This document shows, piece after piece, positions 1 to 6,173 of a stretch of DNA of 10,714 bases. The position numbers and the translations under genes are program-made. Each line of letters begins with the position of its first letter. Within the stretch, counting starts at the first letter, position 1. The DNA lies in assembly GCA_049522565.1 (NCBI GenBank), contig JBEKNT010000229.1, positions 1 through 10,714 on the forward strand, in the 5' to 3' direction. The notes beneath the pieces were generated by a model. It did not search any database. It worked only from the letters and a program-made list of their open reading frames with translations, and was not told where the DNA came from. The stretch comes from JASHVB01 sp049522565 (GTDB lineage: Bacteria > Pseudomonadota > Alphaproteobacteria > Acetobacterales > Acetobacteraceae).

Positions 1-4
1 CCAA

Positions 5-27
5 CCCCCTCCCTCAAGGGGAGGGGG
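5..27 (-). terminator. Hairpin downstream of the minus-strand substrate-binding protein gene
   Basis: A perfect 9-bp stem (5-13 with 19-27, C-rich left arm and G-rich right arm) closes a 5-base loop. It lies about 28 bases past the stop codon of the minus-strand gene ending at 55. Read on the minus strand, only TTGG follows the stem, so it lacks the T-run of a classical intrinsic terminator. It may be a weak terminator or simply one of the GC-rich extragenic palindromes common in such genomes. Confidence 0.4.
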
Positions 28-54
28 AGGACCTTCCTATAATCCAACATTTCA

Positions 55-1155
55 TCAATCCGCGGTGAGCTGCTTGATCGTCTCGTCCTTGCCGTCCTTC
101 ATCATGTTGATGTCGATCGGCACGGTGGCGGTGTTGCTCTTGAACTCCAGCGGGATCAGCCCGTGGAACGTGCGGATTTGCAGCAGCGTGTCGCGCATCG
201 TCTCACCGGTGATGGGCTTGCCGTCGGCCAGCACCTTGTCCAGCGTCGTCAGCAGGATCTGCGTCGCGTTGTAGTACTGGCGCACGAAGAATTCCATCGG
301 CACACCGAACTTCTGCTGAAACGCGGCGGCCAGCTCGGGCGGCGCGTCGATACGAACCTGGGTATGCACGAACCCGGTCGACGACGGATCGGCGACGAGC
401 GCCGGATCCTGGAGAAACGTGGTGCCCGCCACGGTGAAATGCAGATCGAGCTGGTGATATTCCTGGGCCATCTGCAACGGCGCGGCGGTGATCGAAACCA
501 GCATGACCTGCGGCTTGGCATCGGCGAGCTTCAGCAAGGCCGGCCGGAAATCGGTCTGGCCGAACTGCGTCGGCTCCTGCGCGACGATGCTGCCGCCGGC
601 CTTCGGGAAATACTCCAGATAGTCGTCGCGGCCGGAGATGCCGGCGGCGTCGTTCTCGAACAGGATGGCGGCCTTGGTCTTGCCTTCGCTGGCCAGGTAT
701 TTCGACAATACCCTGATCTCGTCGCCGATCGTCGGCAGCGTATTGATCAGGTAGGGCGAGGCGGTCGCCAGCTTGTCGGCCTGCGCGCCGGCATTGATCA
801 TCAACACCTTCTTGCGCGTCGCCAGCGGCGCCATCGCCAGGCTGGGACCCGAGTAGGCGGTAAAGATGACAGGCAGGTGCTCCAGGTCGGTCATCTTGTT
901 GAAGCTCAACACCGACTGGTCGGGTTTGGCCTGGTTGTCCTCGAACTGCACTTCGATCTTGTTGCCGCGCACGCCGCCTTTGGCATTGGCCTGATCGACG
1001 GCGAACTGGATGCCGCGCATCTGCTGCGTGCCGATCAAACCGCCCGGGCCGGTCAACGGCAGGATCGCACCGAACGTTATGGTGTCCGCCGAGGCGGCGC
1101 CGCATACGAAGATCGCAGCCGCCAGCATGACAGTCACGCGGATCGCCCGGATCAT
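55..1155 (-). CDS. Branched-chain amino acid-type ABC transporter substrate-binding protein
   Basis: A periplasmic ligand-binding protein of the HAAT type (Peripla_BP_6, LivJ-like), which captures amino acids, amides or small organic acids for an ABC importer. The 366-residue length is normal. Residues 1-23 form a Sec signal peptide: a positive start (MIRAIR), a hydrophobic core, and a likely cut after A-S-A (23/24). C18 does not sit in a convincing lipobox, so a soluble protein is expected. The family opening is clear: ILPLTGPGG at 31-39, the GIQFAVDQANAKGGVRG helix at 48-64 and an EDNQAKPDQ segment at 72-80. The ATG at 1155 is supported by GGGAG about seven bases upstream. No permease or ATPase gene adjoins it, so the rest of the transporter lies outside the window or elsewhere. 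It diverges from the Rieske gene. The ligand cannot be told from sequence. Confidence 0.9.
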   Translation of the reverse strand: MIRAIRVTVMLAAAIFVCGAASADTITFGAILPLTGPGGLIGTQQMRGIQFAVDQANAKGGVRGNKIEVQFEDNQAKPDQSVLSFNKMTDLEHLPVIFTAYSGPSLAMAPLATRKKVLMINAGAQADKLATASPYLINTLPTIGDEIRVLSKYLASEGKTKAAILFENDAAGISGRDDYLEYFPKAGGSIVAQEPTQFGQTDFRPALLKLADAKPQVMLVSITAAPLQMAQEYHQLDLHFTVAGTTFLQDPALVADPSSTGFVHTQVRIDAPPELAAAFQQKFGVPMEFFVRQYYNATQILLTTLDKVLADGKPITGETMRDTLLQIRTFHGLIPLEFKSNTATVPIDINMMKDGKDETIKQLTAD

Positions 1156-1283
1156 GACGTTTCTCCCTTACTCCTGCTTCCGGCTTAGGCGGGGGATTCC
1201 AGCGGGTCAAGCGTGTCAGGTTGCTCGTCCCGGTGGCCTTCGCTAGCGTCGGCGCGGCGTCGGACACGAGGGATGTTGCATCG
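1156..1283. promoter_or_regulatory. Divergent intergenic region between the substrate-binding protein and Rieske genes
   Basis: These 128 bases must hold the 5' signals of two divergent genes. For the minus gene, a GGGAG ribosome-binding site lies next to its ATG. For the Rieske gene, a weak sigma-70-like pair can be drawn: TTGCTC at 1221-1226 and TAGCGT at 1244-1249 with a 17-base spacer. It matches consensus only in part. I see no clear operator palindrome. Confidence 0.35.
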
Positions 1284-1697
1284 ATGAGCAAGCACGTGGT
1301 GGCAACCGTTGCAGAGATTCCGCCCGGACAGCGGAAGCTGGTGACGGTGCGCGGCCGGCCGATCGCGGTATTCAACCTGGGGGGCGAGTTCTTCGGCCTG
1401 TTCAACCGTTGCCCGCACCAGGGCGGGCCGATGTGCGAGGGTGTCCTCACCGGACTGATCGAATCCGACGATCCCGGCCGCTACCGGTATTCGCGGGCCG
1501 GCGAGATTCTGCGTTGCCCGTGGCACGGCTGGGAATTCGACGTGCGCACCGGCCAGTCGTTCTGCGACCCGTCGAAGATCAGCGTGCGCAGCTACCCGGT
1601 GGAAGTCGCGCCAGGCCAGCGCGTCGTGCAGGGGCCTTATGTGGCCGAGACGCTGCCGGTCACGGTGGAAGAACAATACGTGGTCGTCGACGTGTAG
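1284..1697 (+). CDS. Rieske [2Fe-2S] protein with a long inter-motif loop
   Basis: A small (137 aa) soluble Rieske-fold iron-sulfur protein, expected to carry electrons as a ferredoxin partner of an oxygenase or reductase. The cluster ligands are visible as C43-P-H45 (NRCPHQGGPM) and C78-P-W-H81 (RCPWHGWEF). The usual motif spacing is about 15-17 residues between the first His and the second Cys; here it is 32 (residues 46-77), including an acidic/Gly/Tyr segment near 60-70 (ESDDPGRYRY). There is no signal peptide or membrane segment, and no catalytic oxygenase domain follows, so it is not a Rieske oxygenase alpha subunit. I chose ATG 1284 because the protein fits the family from MSKHVVATV. 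A TTG at 1221 would add 21 residues that do not look like part of the fold. No partner oxygenase is adjacent, so its redox partner is unknown. Confidence 0.85.
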   Translation: MSKHVVATVAEIPPGQRKLVTVRGRPIAVFNLGGEFFGLFNRCPHQGGPMCEGVLTGLIESDDPGRYRYSRAGEILRCPWHGWEFDVRTGQSFCDPSKISVRSYPVEVAPGQRVVQGPYVAETLPVTVEEQYVVVDV

Positions 1698-1781
1698 GCG
1701 GCGCGGCGCGCCGACCAAGCGACTCGCCGGCTTTACCGGATGCTAACCTTGCCGGCCGTCTAATCTCCGCCGTGCGGGGAC

Positions 1782-1787
1782 AGGTGG
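1782..1787 (+). promoter_or_regulatory. Ribosome-binding site deciding the cheZ-like start
   Basis: AGGTGG lies five bases before the GTG at 1793. Two other in-frame GTG codons (1772, 1784) have no comparable purine-rich site at the right distance, so 1793 is preferred. Confidence 0.5.
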
Positions 1788-1792
1788 CCGGC

Positions 1793-2380
1793 GTGAGCGG
1801 ATCACAGGGCGAACTGGGCGAACTGGTGCGGGCGGTGGTGCAGGCCGAACTCGGCATCGCCATCGACGGACTGCGGCAGTTCGTTGACCGCCGCATCACC
1901 GAGCTGTCGGTGGAGATCCATGGCACCGCGCAATTGCTCGATTTCAGCGAGGCCAACCTGTCCGGTCAGCTCTCCCGCATCCAGCAGGAGATCGGGCGGG
2001 TGGTCGCGGCGCCAGCTTTCGAGACGCGAACCAGCGGCCTGGAGCTGGAGGCGGTGGTGCAGGCGACCGAGCAAGCCGCCAACCAGATCATGGAGGCGGC
2101 CGAGGCGATCGGCACCTGGATCGAGCAAGCGCGGGAGGATCCGGCGGCGATCGAGGCGATCACCGAGCGGCTCAATGCAATATTCGAGGCGTGCACCTTC
2201 CAGGACCTCACCGGTCAGCGCATCCGCCGGGCGATCGAGCATTTGCAGCGGGTGGAGGAGATGCTGGGTGGACTGGCGCCGCGTGCGCAGGACGTGCCGC
2301 AGACCGGATCCGAGGCGACACAGGCGGGGGAGCAGAACCCCGATCTCGCGCAGTCCGAGGTGGACCGGCTGTTCGGTTAG
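1793..2380 (+). CDS. cheZ: CheZ-like CheY-P phosphatase
   Basis: Predicted to dephosphorylate the chemotaxis response regulator CheY-P and so control flagellar motor switching. The 195-residue protein is largely helical, as expected for the long four-helix-bundle hairpin of CheZ (E. coli CheZ is 214 aa). The key evidence is TFQDLTGQRI at 135-144, which matches the E. coli catalytic segment. D138 and Q142 correspond to E. coli D143 and Q147, the glutamine being inserted into the CheY active site. An acidic/Gly/Pro-rich tail (about 160-186) leads to a C-terminal QSEVDRLFG, which resembles the CheY-binding C-terminal peptide of CheZ. It starts with GTG, 95 bases after the Rieske stop. No other chemotaxis or flagellar gene is present, so it is an orphan here. 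I am fairly sure of the family and less sure that the partner is CheY rather than another response regulator. Confidence 0.8.
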   Translation: MSGSQGELGELVRAVVQAELGIAIDGLRQFVDRRITELSVEIHGTAQLLDFSEANLSGQLSRIQQEIGRVVAAPAFETRTSGLELEAVVQATEQAANQIMEAAEAIGTWIEQAREDPAAIEAITERLNAIFEACTFQDLTGQRIRRAIEHLQRVEEMLGGLAPRAQDVPQTGSEATQAGEQNPDLAQSEVDRLFG

Positions 2381-3009
2381 GCGACGCCCAGGGATAAACG
2401 AGTCATCTTGTGACGCGCCCGACCGGCCTCACCGCCATGACGAATTGGGCGGGATCCGTGCGTTATCTGGTGCGGCAATTGTTGGGCGTCGCCTTAAGGC
2501 ATTTTCGGCCTGGCTGGAAACGTTGGCCTTCGCCACGCCGCACCGCGCGATAACACCGCCGCGTCGCTTGCAGCCGCAGCGGCGATGCTCTGGCAGTGCA
2601 GGTGCGGCAAAATCATGATCGCATCATCGCAATTTCGACGTATTTGGCCGATCGAGCGGCGGCGTTCAATATTACGAAGAATACGCGGATCACCCGTCCG
2701 TGTGACTGCGTGCAACAATTGTAAAATACTTGAAATAGCTCGGATCTTCGCACGCGTGTGATGCCGCGCCGAGAGGCGTGGGCCTCTCAATCGCTCCGGC
2801 CGCACCTACATTGGTTCGCAGCATGCTTGCTCAACCAACCCTGCCCAACCACCCCTTGTGCATTTGTTGTGGGGCCAATGCGGGAAACTACGTAATGCCC
2901 AGTCGGCCTGCCGTTGACCTATGTCATCGCCTGGCGACACGCCAACGGGTAATTGACGATCGCCGCCGGATGCACGGAGCCAATGCTGTTCACCACAACG
3001 GAAGCTGCC
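2381..3009. other. Long gene-poor region with an AT-richer block
   Basis: About 630 bases without a gene I can support. Roughly 2620-2760 is noticeably richer in A/T than the surroundings, with TAAAAT at 2722-2727 resembling a -10 element but without a well-spaced -35. A 9-base sequence, CAATTGTTG, at 2476-2484 recurs inverted at 2713-2721. A perfect hairpin lies at 2771-2788. The small frames here (2494-2805 minus, 2778-3020 plus) lack ribosome-binding sites and family resemblance. The region may be the control region of the 3010 gene, an eroded gene, or the locus of a small RNA. Confidence 0.5.
2771..2788. repeat. Perfect 7-bp hairpin in the intergenic region
   Basis: GAGAGGC (2771-2777) pairs fully with GCCTCTC (2782-2788) around the loop GTGG. 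No T-run follows on the plus strand (next bases are AATCG), so it is not a classical terminator in that direction. It could be part of a transcribed leader or small RNA downstream of the AT-rich block. Confidence 0.45.
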
Positions 3010-3459
3010 ATGTCTCTTGATGCAATTTCCAACGTCCTGCCATTCCCGCCCCATCATTTGTCGCGGCGGGATCGCGCCCTGATCGGCGAATGGCGGTTGA
3101 ACGCCACGCCGCTCGGTGTCGCCGGCGTGGCGGTGCGGGACGACATGCCCGACGACCATGCGCAACCGATCGCCGATCGGATCACGATCCAGTTCAAGCG
3201 CGGCGTTGCCGACGGACATTTCGTCGTGATCCAGCGCGCCCATGGCGAACGGGAATGGGTCACCTTGCTGCTCCGCGTCGAGCCGGATGGCACGATGACC
3301 TTGCCGATCGGGTCCGGTGCGGCGGTTCGTCGGGACGGAACTCTGCGGGAAGCGTTGAACGCCGTGCGGCCGGTGTTGCCGGGTGAGGATTGCCGGCTGT
3401 TCGACTATCAGGCCGCGGCCCGGTCCGCGCGCGCGCGGCACGGTGCCGCCCGTATGTAG
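3010..3459 (+). CDS. Hypothetical protein, 149 aa
   Basis: I do not recognise this protein. It has no signal peptide, membrane segment or obvious catalytic motif. After a short N-terminal stretch (MSLDAISNVLPFPPHHL) it reads like a small globular alpha/beta domain: GEWRLNATP, then hydrophobic strands such as ITIQFKRG, HFVVIQRA and EWVTLLLRVE, then LREALNAVRPVL. The tail is Arg/Ala-rich. ATG 3010 was chosen because CGGAAG ends five bases upstream. An ATG at 2983 has GGAG only three bases away and a TTG at 2953 has nothing convincing. The stop codon (3457-3459) falls inside a dispersed palindromic repeat, so the last residues may be repeat-derived. It stands alone, after a long intergenic region and convergent to the oxygenase gene. 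Codon use and strand alternation suggest a real gene; the function is unknown. Confidence 0.6.
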   Translation: MSLDAISNVLPFPPHHLSRRDRALIGEWRLNATPLGVAGVAVRDDMPDDHAQPIADRITIQFKRGVADGHFVVIQRAHGEREWVTLLLRVEPDGTMTLPIGSGAAVRRDGTLREALNAVRPVLPGEDCRLFDYQAAARSARARHGAARM

Positions 3460-3523
3460 GACGGAGAAGTCCGGCGCATTCCGCCGCTCGGATGGCGCAA
3501 CGCGCCGGGCTTTTCCGCCCTAC
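3456..3523. repeat. Long imperfect palindrome (dispersed GTAGG-CGGA type repeat)
   Basis: Outer arms GTAGGACGGAGAAG (3456-3469) and CTTTTCCGCCCTAC (3510-3523) pair with one mismatch and one G-U. Next, TCCGGCGC (3470-3477) pairs with GCGCCGGG (3502-3509), and CGCC (3482-3485) with GGCG (3494-3497). The whole 68 bases can fold into one long hairpin. From memory, this type of element is scattered between genes in many proteobacteria. It lies between convergent genes and could act as a two-way terminator. It also supplies the stop codon of the upstream gene. Confidence 0.7.
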
Positions 3524-3568
3524 GCCGTCCCGCAGTCGCGCCGTCCCGCCGTCCGGCGAGATACGCCG

Positions 3569-4201
3569 TCACGCCGCCCGGGTCAGCCGCTTGACGAACG
3601 CCGATAGCCGGTGGCGGCGCAGTTCGCTGCGCGCCTTGGCGTCCGTCGTCATGTAGTTGAGCTGCAGGCTATAGCGCTGGCCGGTAAACACCTTGTGGCC
3701 GTGCCAGGACTGCGCGGTATTCGGAAACACCAGCAACGTGCCGTTCACCGGCGGCACCTCCACGGCATAGTCCTCCAGGTCGGCGGGGCCACGCAGCAGG
3801 CGCAGGCAACCGTCGTGCTGGCTCCAGGAATCGGCCGCCGGATTCAGATACAGCAGAACCGTCACGCGCTTGGCGGTGGAATCGCAGTGGATCTGGCCGT
3901 CGCGCTCGGTGGTCCAGGCGCGCAGCGTCAGCATGGTGGGCGACTCCGACAGGGCCAGCCCGAACTTCTCGGCAATCTCCTGGCGCAGCCTGTCACCCTC
4001 GAGTTCGGCCATCAATGACTGCGCAACCGGACCCAGCTTCACGCCAGTCACCGGGAACGAGCCGCGCTTGCCCAATGGCGGCAGGTCGTCGACCACGGCG
4101 CGCAACGCGGCCGGTGGCACGAAATGCGGCACCACGACATGCGGGAACGGGTCGTCCGCCACCGGTGTGGCGCGGAAGGCGGCGTAGTCGAGCAGGGTCA
4201 T
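3569..4201 (-). CDS. 2OG-Fe(II) oxygenase (prolyl-4-hydroxylase-like)
   Basis: A 210-residue cytosolic oxygenase expected to couple decarboxylation of 2-oxoglutarate to hydroxylation or similar oxidation of an unknown substrate. The iron site is visible: H105-C-D107 (QIHCDST), then a distal histidine in SWHGHKVF (H167 or H169), with R176 in GQRYSLQL as the likely 2-oxoglutarate-binding arginine. Strands such as RVTVLLYLN (112-120) and NGTLLVFPN (153-161) fit the double-stranded beta-helix core. The N-terminal segment (DPFPHVVVPHFV) is typical of the family. Its ATG overlaps the stop of the upstream fusion gene as ATGA (4201-4198), so the two are probably translationally coupled and work on related chemistry. 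Downstream, the transcript runs toward a long palindrome at 3523-3456. The substrate (protein, nucleoside or small molecule) is not deducible. Confidence 0.85.
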   Translation of the reverse strand: MTLLDYAAFRATPVADDPFPHVVVPHFVPPAALRAVVDDLPPLGKRGSFPVTGVKLGPVAQSLMAELEGDRLRQEIAEKFGLALSESPTMLTLRAWTTERDGQIHCDSTAKRVTVLLYLNPAADSWSQHDGCLRLLRGPADLEDYAVEVPPVNGTLLVFPNTAQSWHGHKVFTGQRYSLQLNYMTTDAKARSELRRHRLSAFVKRLTRAA

Positions 4202-6039
4202 GCGGTCTCCTGATGCGCGTGGCGTGGCAGCAGCGCCTCGGCGAGGTCGATGAGGTCGTCGGGCCAGTACTCTTCCGGGCGTGGGCGCGCCACCCCCAAT
4301 CCGGCGTCCGGACGACAGGTGAGCACCGGCAGGGACCAGCGGACCGGCCAGGCGTTGCGGCCCTGCGCGGCACCCAGCAGGGCGCCGGCGATCGCGGCAT
4401 TGGTGTCGGTATCGCCGCCGGCGCCGACCGTGCGGACCAGCGCCTCGACCGGGTCCGAGGTGACGGCCAGGTGGAAGAACGCGTTGCCTAGCGCGGTCAG
4501 CACCCAGCCCATCTGATGATGGAAATCGGCCGGAGGCATCCCGCCGGCGGCCTGGTCCAGGGTCGCCACCACCGTTTCTCCACCCGCGCCGGCGCCGACC
4601 GCAACGGCCCGCGCGGTTTGCTGCATGGAAGCCCGGTCGCCACCGGCGATGCCGGCCGCGATCGCCGCGGCGTAGGCACCACAGGCGGTCATGCAGACCG
4701 GGTGCGGGTGGCTCAGCGTCGAGTCTACCATGGCCGCGGCTGCCGCCGCTTCCGGGCTGCCGGCCCAGACCCCGATGGGCGCGACCCGCATCAGCGACCC
4801 ATTGGCCTCGCTGGTGCGGTCCGCCGCTGCTCTTGCAGCCTCGGCCTTGCCCGCCGGCGCCCGCGCCGCAGCGCCCAGCGCGCGCGCGGTGGTGCGGCCG
4901 CAGTCGAATGGTGAGGACGCGAACCAACGTCCATAGGCCTCGGCCGCCGCCTCCGCGTCGTAGAACGACCGCCCGACCAGCGTGCGCGCCAAGGCCAGGG
5001 CGAGTTCCGAATCGTCGGTCGGCTGGCCGGCGATGGTGTTCCACGTCCCGCCGTCGCGCAGGTCGCACACCCCGGCGGGATACGCCCGGGCGATCGCGGC
5101 AGCCGACTTGAACTCCACCAGCGAGCCCAGCGCGTCGCCGATCGTCTGCCCGAGCAAACAGCCGACCGCGCGGTCGAGCGTCACGGCCTCAGGCGCGCGC
5201 GGCCAGGCCAGTGTTACGCGGGGCTCCCGCCGTGGCTCCGTGCTGCCGCGCCAAATGCGGGCGCGCAGCGTCGCCACCGCCGCCGGCGCCCCGCCGAAAC
5301 ACGCCGACGGCCGGCTTTCCCCCAGCGCGGAGTAGGTGACGGGCACGCCATCCTCGGCCAGCAGCACACCCCCGGCGGCCAGCAGCAGCGCATGGCCCGC
5401 GACCACGTCGAGCGCATTCACCGGTCGCAGCGTCAGCGTCGCGATGCCATCGCCGACCGCCACCCGCGCCAGCCGGTAGGCGATCGACGGCAGCGGCATG
5501 AACCGTCCCGGCGCCGCCGCGCTGCCGTGCCAGACCGGCCGCTGCCAGGCGCCGTGGTTCAGGAACACCACGTCGCCCGCCGCCAGGGTCTTCCCCCGCA
5601 GGTCGATCGCCACCGGCCGGCCGTTGCGGGTGATTTCCCCGCCCTCGGCCCAGGCGATCAGGTCCCGCCCGCGATCCGGGCTCAGCGGGGCGAACACCAC
5701 GCCGAGCACCGGTTGTTCCCCCCGCAGCAAGGCTACCGAGACGGCGCTGCCGCGGCGGCCCTCCAGGAAGGCTCGGGTGCCGTCATGCGGATCGACCACC
5801 CAGCAGAACCCGTTGGCCGGCGCCTCCAGGACGCCGGCTTCCTCGCCGACGAAGCGGGCGGGCAGCAGGCCGGTCAGCCGGTCGCGCAGGAACAACTCGA
5901 TTTCGTGATCCACCGGCGCGGTTACGTTGTCGGAGAAGCGCGGGCCGCCGGGGCGGCAGAATTCCGCCGCGACCATCCGTCCGGCGGTTTCCACCGCCTC
6001 GATGACGGCCGGCAGGATGGCACGCGGGGTGGGGGTCAC
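4198..6039 (-). CDS. Fusion: inositol-monophosphatase-family phosphatase + ADP-ribosylglycohydrolase
   Basis: A single uninterrupted 613-residue protein with two enzymatic domains. Residues about 5-265 are an IMPase/CysQ-type Mg-dependent phosphatase: GEE at 65-67, the metal-binding motif DPHDGT at 83-88, and NALDVVAGHALLLAAGG at 208-224, where D211 is kept but the usual Trp before it is Leu. An Arg/Pro-rich linker (about 263-285) joins residues about 286-605, an ADP-ribosylglycohydrolase (ARH/DraG) domain. This has GQTIGDALG at 297-305, TDDS at 341-344, NGSLMR at 413-418, HPHP at 444-447 and GGDTDT at 541-546; the acidic residues ligate the two Mg ions in known members. There is no signal peptide, so it is cytosolic. 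The GTG start at 6039 is fixed by a strong ribosome-binding site. An ATG at 6057 has none. It overlaps the oxygenase gene by four bases. The substrate is unknown; ADP-ribosylated or phospho-ADP-ribose compounds are an inference. Confidence 0.85.
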   Translation of the reverse strand: MTPTPRAILPAVIEAVETAGRMVAAEFCRPGGPRFSDNVTAPVDHEIELFLRDRLTGLLPARFVGEEAGVLEAPANGFCWVVDPHDGTRAFLEGRRGSAVSVALLRGEQPVLGVVFAPLSPDRGRDLIAWAEGGEITRNGRPVAIDLRGKTLAAGDVVFLNHGAWQRPVWHGSAAAPGRFMPLPSIAYRLARVAVGDGIATLTLRPVNALDVVAGHALLLAAGGVLLAEDGVPVTYSALGESRPSACFGGAPAAVATLRARIWRGSTEPRREPRVTLAWPRAPEAVTLDRAVGCLLGQTIGDALGSLVEFKSAAAIARAYPAGVCDLRDGGTWNTIAGQPTDDSELALALARTLVGRSFYDAEAAAEAYGRWFASSPFDCGRTTARALGAAARAPAGKAEAARAAADRTSEANGSLMRVAPIGVWAGSPEAAAAAAMVDSTLSHPHPVCMTACGAYAAAIAAGIAGGDRASMQQTARAVAVGAGAGGETVVATLDQAAGGMPPADFHHQMGWVLTALGNAFFHLAVTSDPVEALVRTVGAGGDTDTNAAIAGALLGAAQGRNAWPVRWSLPVLTCRPDAGLGVARPRPEEYWPDDLIDLAEALLPRHAHQETA

Positions 6040-6044
6040 GTTGG

Positions 6045-6052
6045 CTCCTTTT
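6045..6052 (-). promoter_or_regulatory. Strong ribosome-binding site for the fusion gene
   Basis: On the minus strand AAAAGGAG is followed by CCAAC and then GTG (6039-6037). This near-ideal Shine-Dalgarno and spacing decides for the GTG start over the ATG at 6057, which would place the site inside the coding sequence. Confidence 0.75.
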
Positions 6053-6068
6053 GGCATGGCGGTCCGCG

Positions 6069-6103
6069 GCGTGGCGGAAGGCGCTACGCTTTTCCACCCT
6101 GCG
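6069..6103. repeat. Degenerate half-copy of the 3456-3523 palindrome family
   Basis: GTGGCGGAAGGCG followed by CGCTTTTCCACCCTGCG resembles the CTTTTCCGCCCTAC arm of the element at 3510-3523. The GTGGCGGAA and TTTCCACC segments can pair imperfectly. It lies in the divergent spacer between the fusion gene and zapE, so it sits in the 5' region of both. Confidence 0.45.
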
Positions 6104-6173
6104 GTCAGGCTACGGGTCAGGCCGGGGCAATCTAGGCGGGCGCGTCCGGACGCGCTATCTGCGGCGCCTCGTG

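Noticed and set aside
203..1450. Long antisense open frame (415 codons) across the substrate-binding protein and Rieske genes
   Set aside because: It overlaps two clearly recognised genes, its translation is Arg/Gly/Ala-rich low-complexity sequence, and long empty frames are expected in GC-rich DNA.
1409..1792. N-terminal extension of the CheZ-like frame back to 1409
   Set aside because: It overlaps the Rieske gene out of frame and does not resemble CheZ; the GTG at 1793 with AGGTGG fits better.
2476..2721. Inverted 9-base pair CAATTGTTG / CAACAATTG as operator or element ends
   Set aside because: The core CAATTG is itself palindromic, the copies are about 230 bases apart, and no gene or flanking duplication suggests a mobile element.
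2701..2727. Sigma-70 promoter with TAAAAT as -10
   Set aside because: The best -35-like match (GTGACT or TGTGAC) is only 14-15 bases upstream, too short a spacer to call with confidence.
2494..2805. Minus-strand frame of 103 codons in the intergenic region
   Set aside because: Arg/Ala-rich translation with no motif, no ribosome-binding site that I can see, and it spans the AT-rich block and hairpin.
2778..3020. Plus-strand frame containing a CICCG segment, like a small metal-binding protein
   Set aside because: Only a C-x-C-C cluster and a lone C-H are present, not a paired zinc motif. There is no ribosome-binding site at 2778 or 2823, and it runs into the next gene.
4202..5068. Upstream extension of the oxygenase frame (to 499 residues)
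   Set aside because: The extension is an out-of-frame shadow of the ADP-ribosylglycohydrolase domain; the ATGA overlap gives a natural start at 4201.
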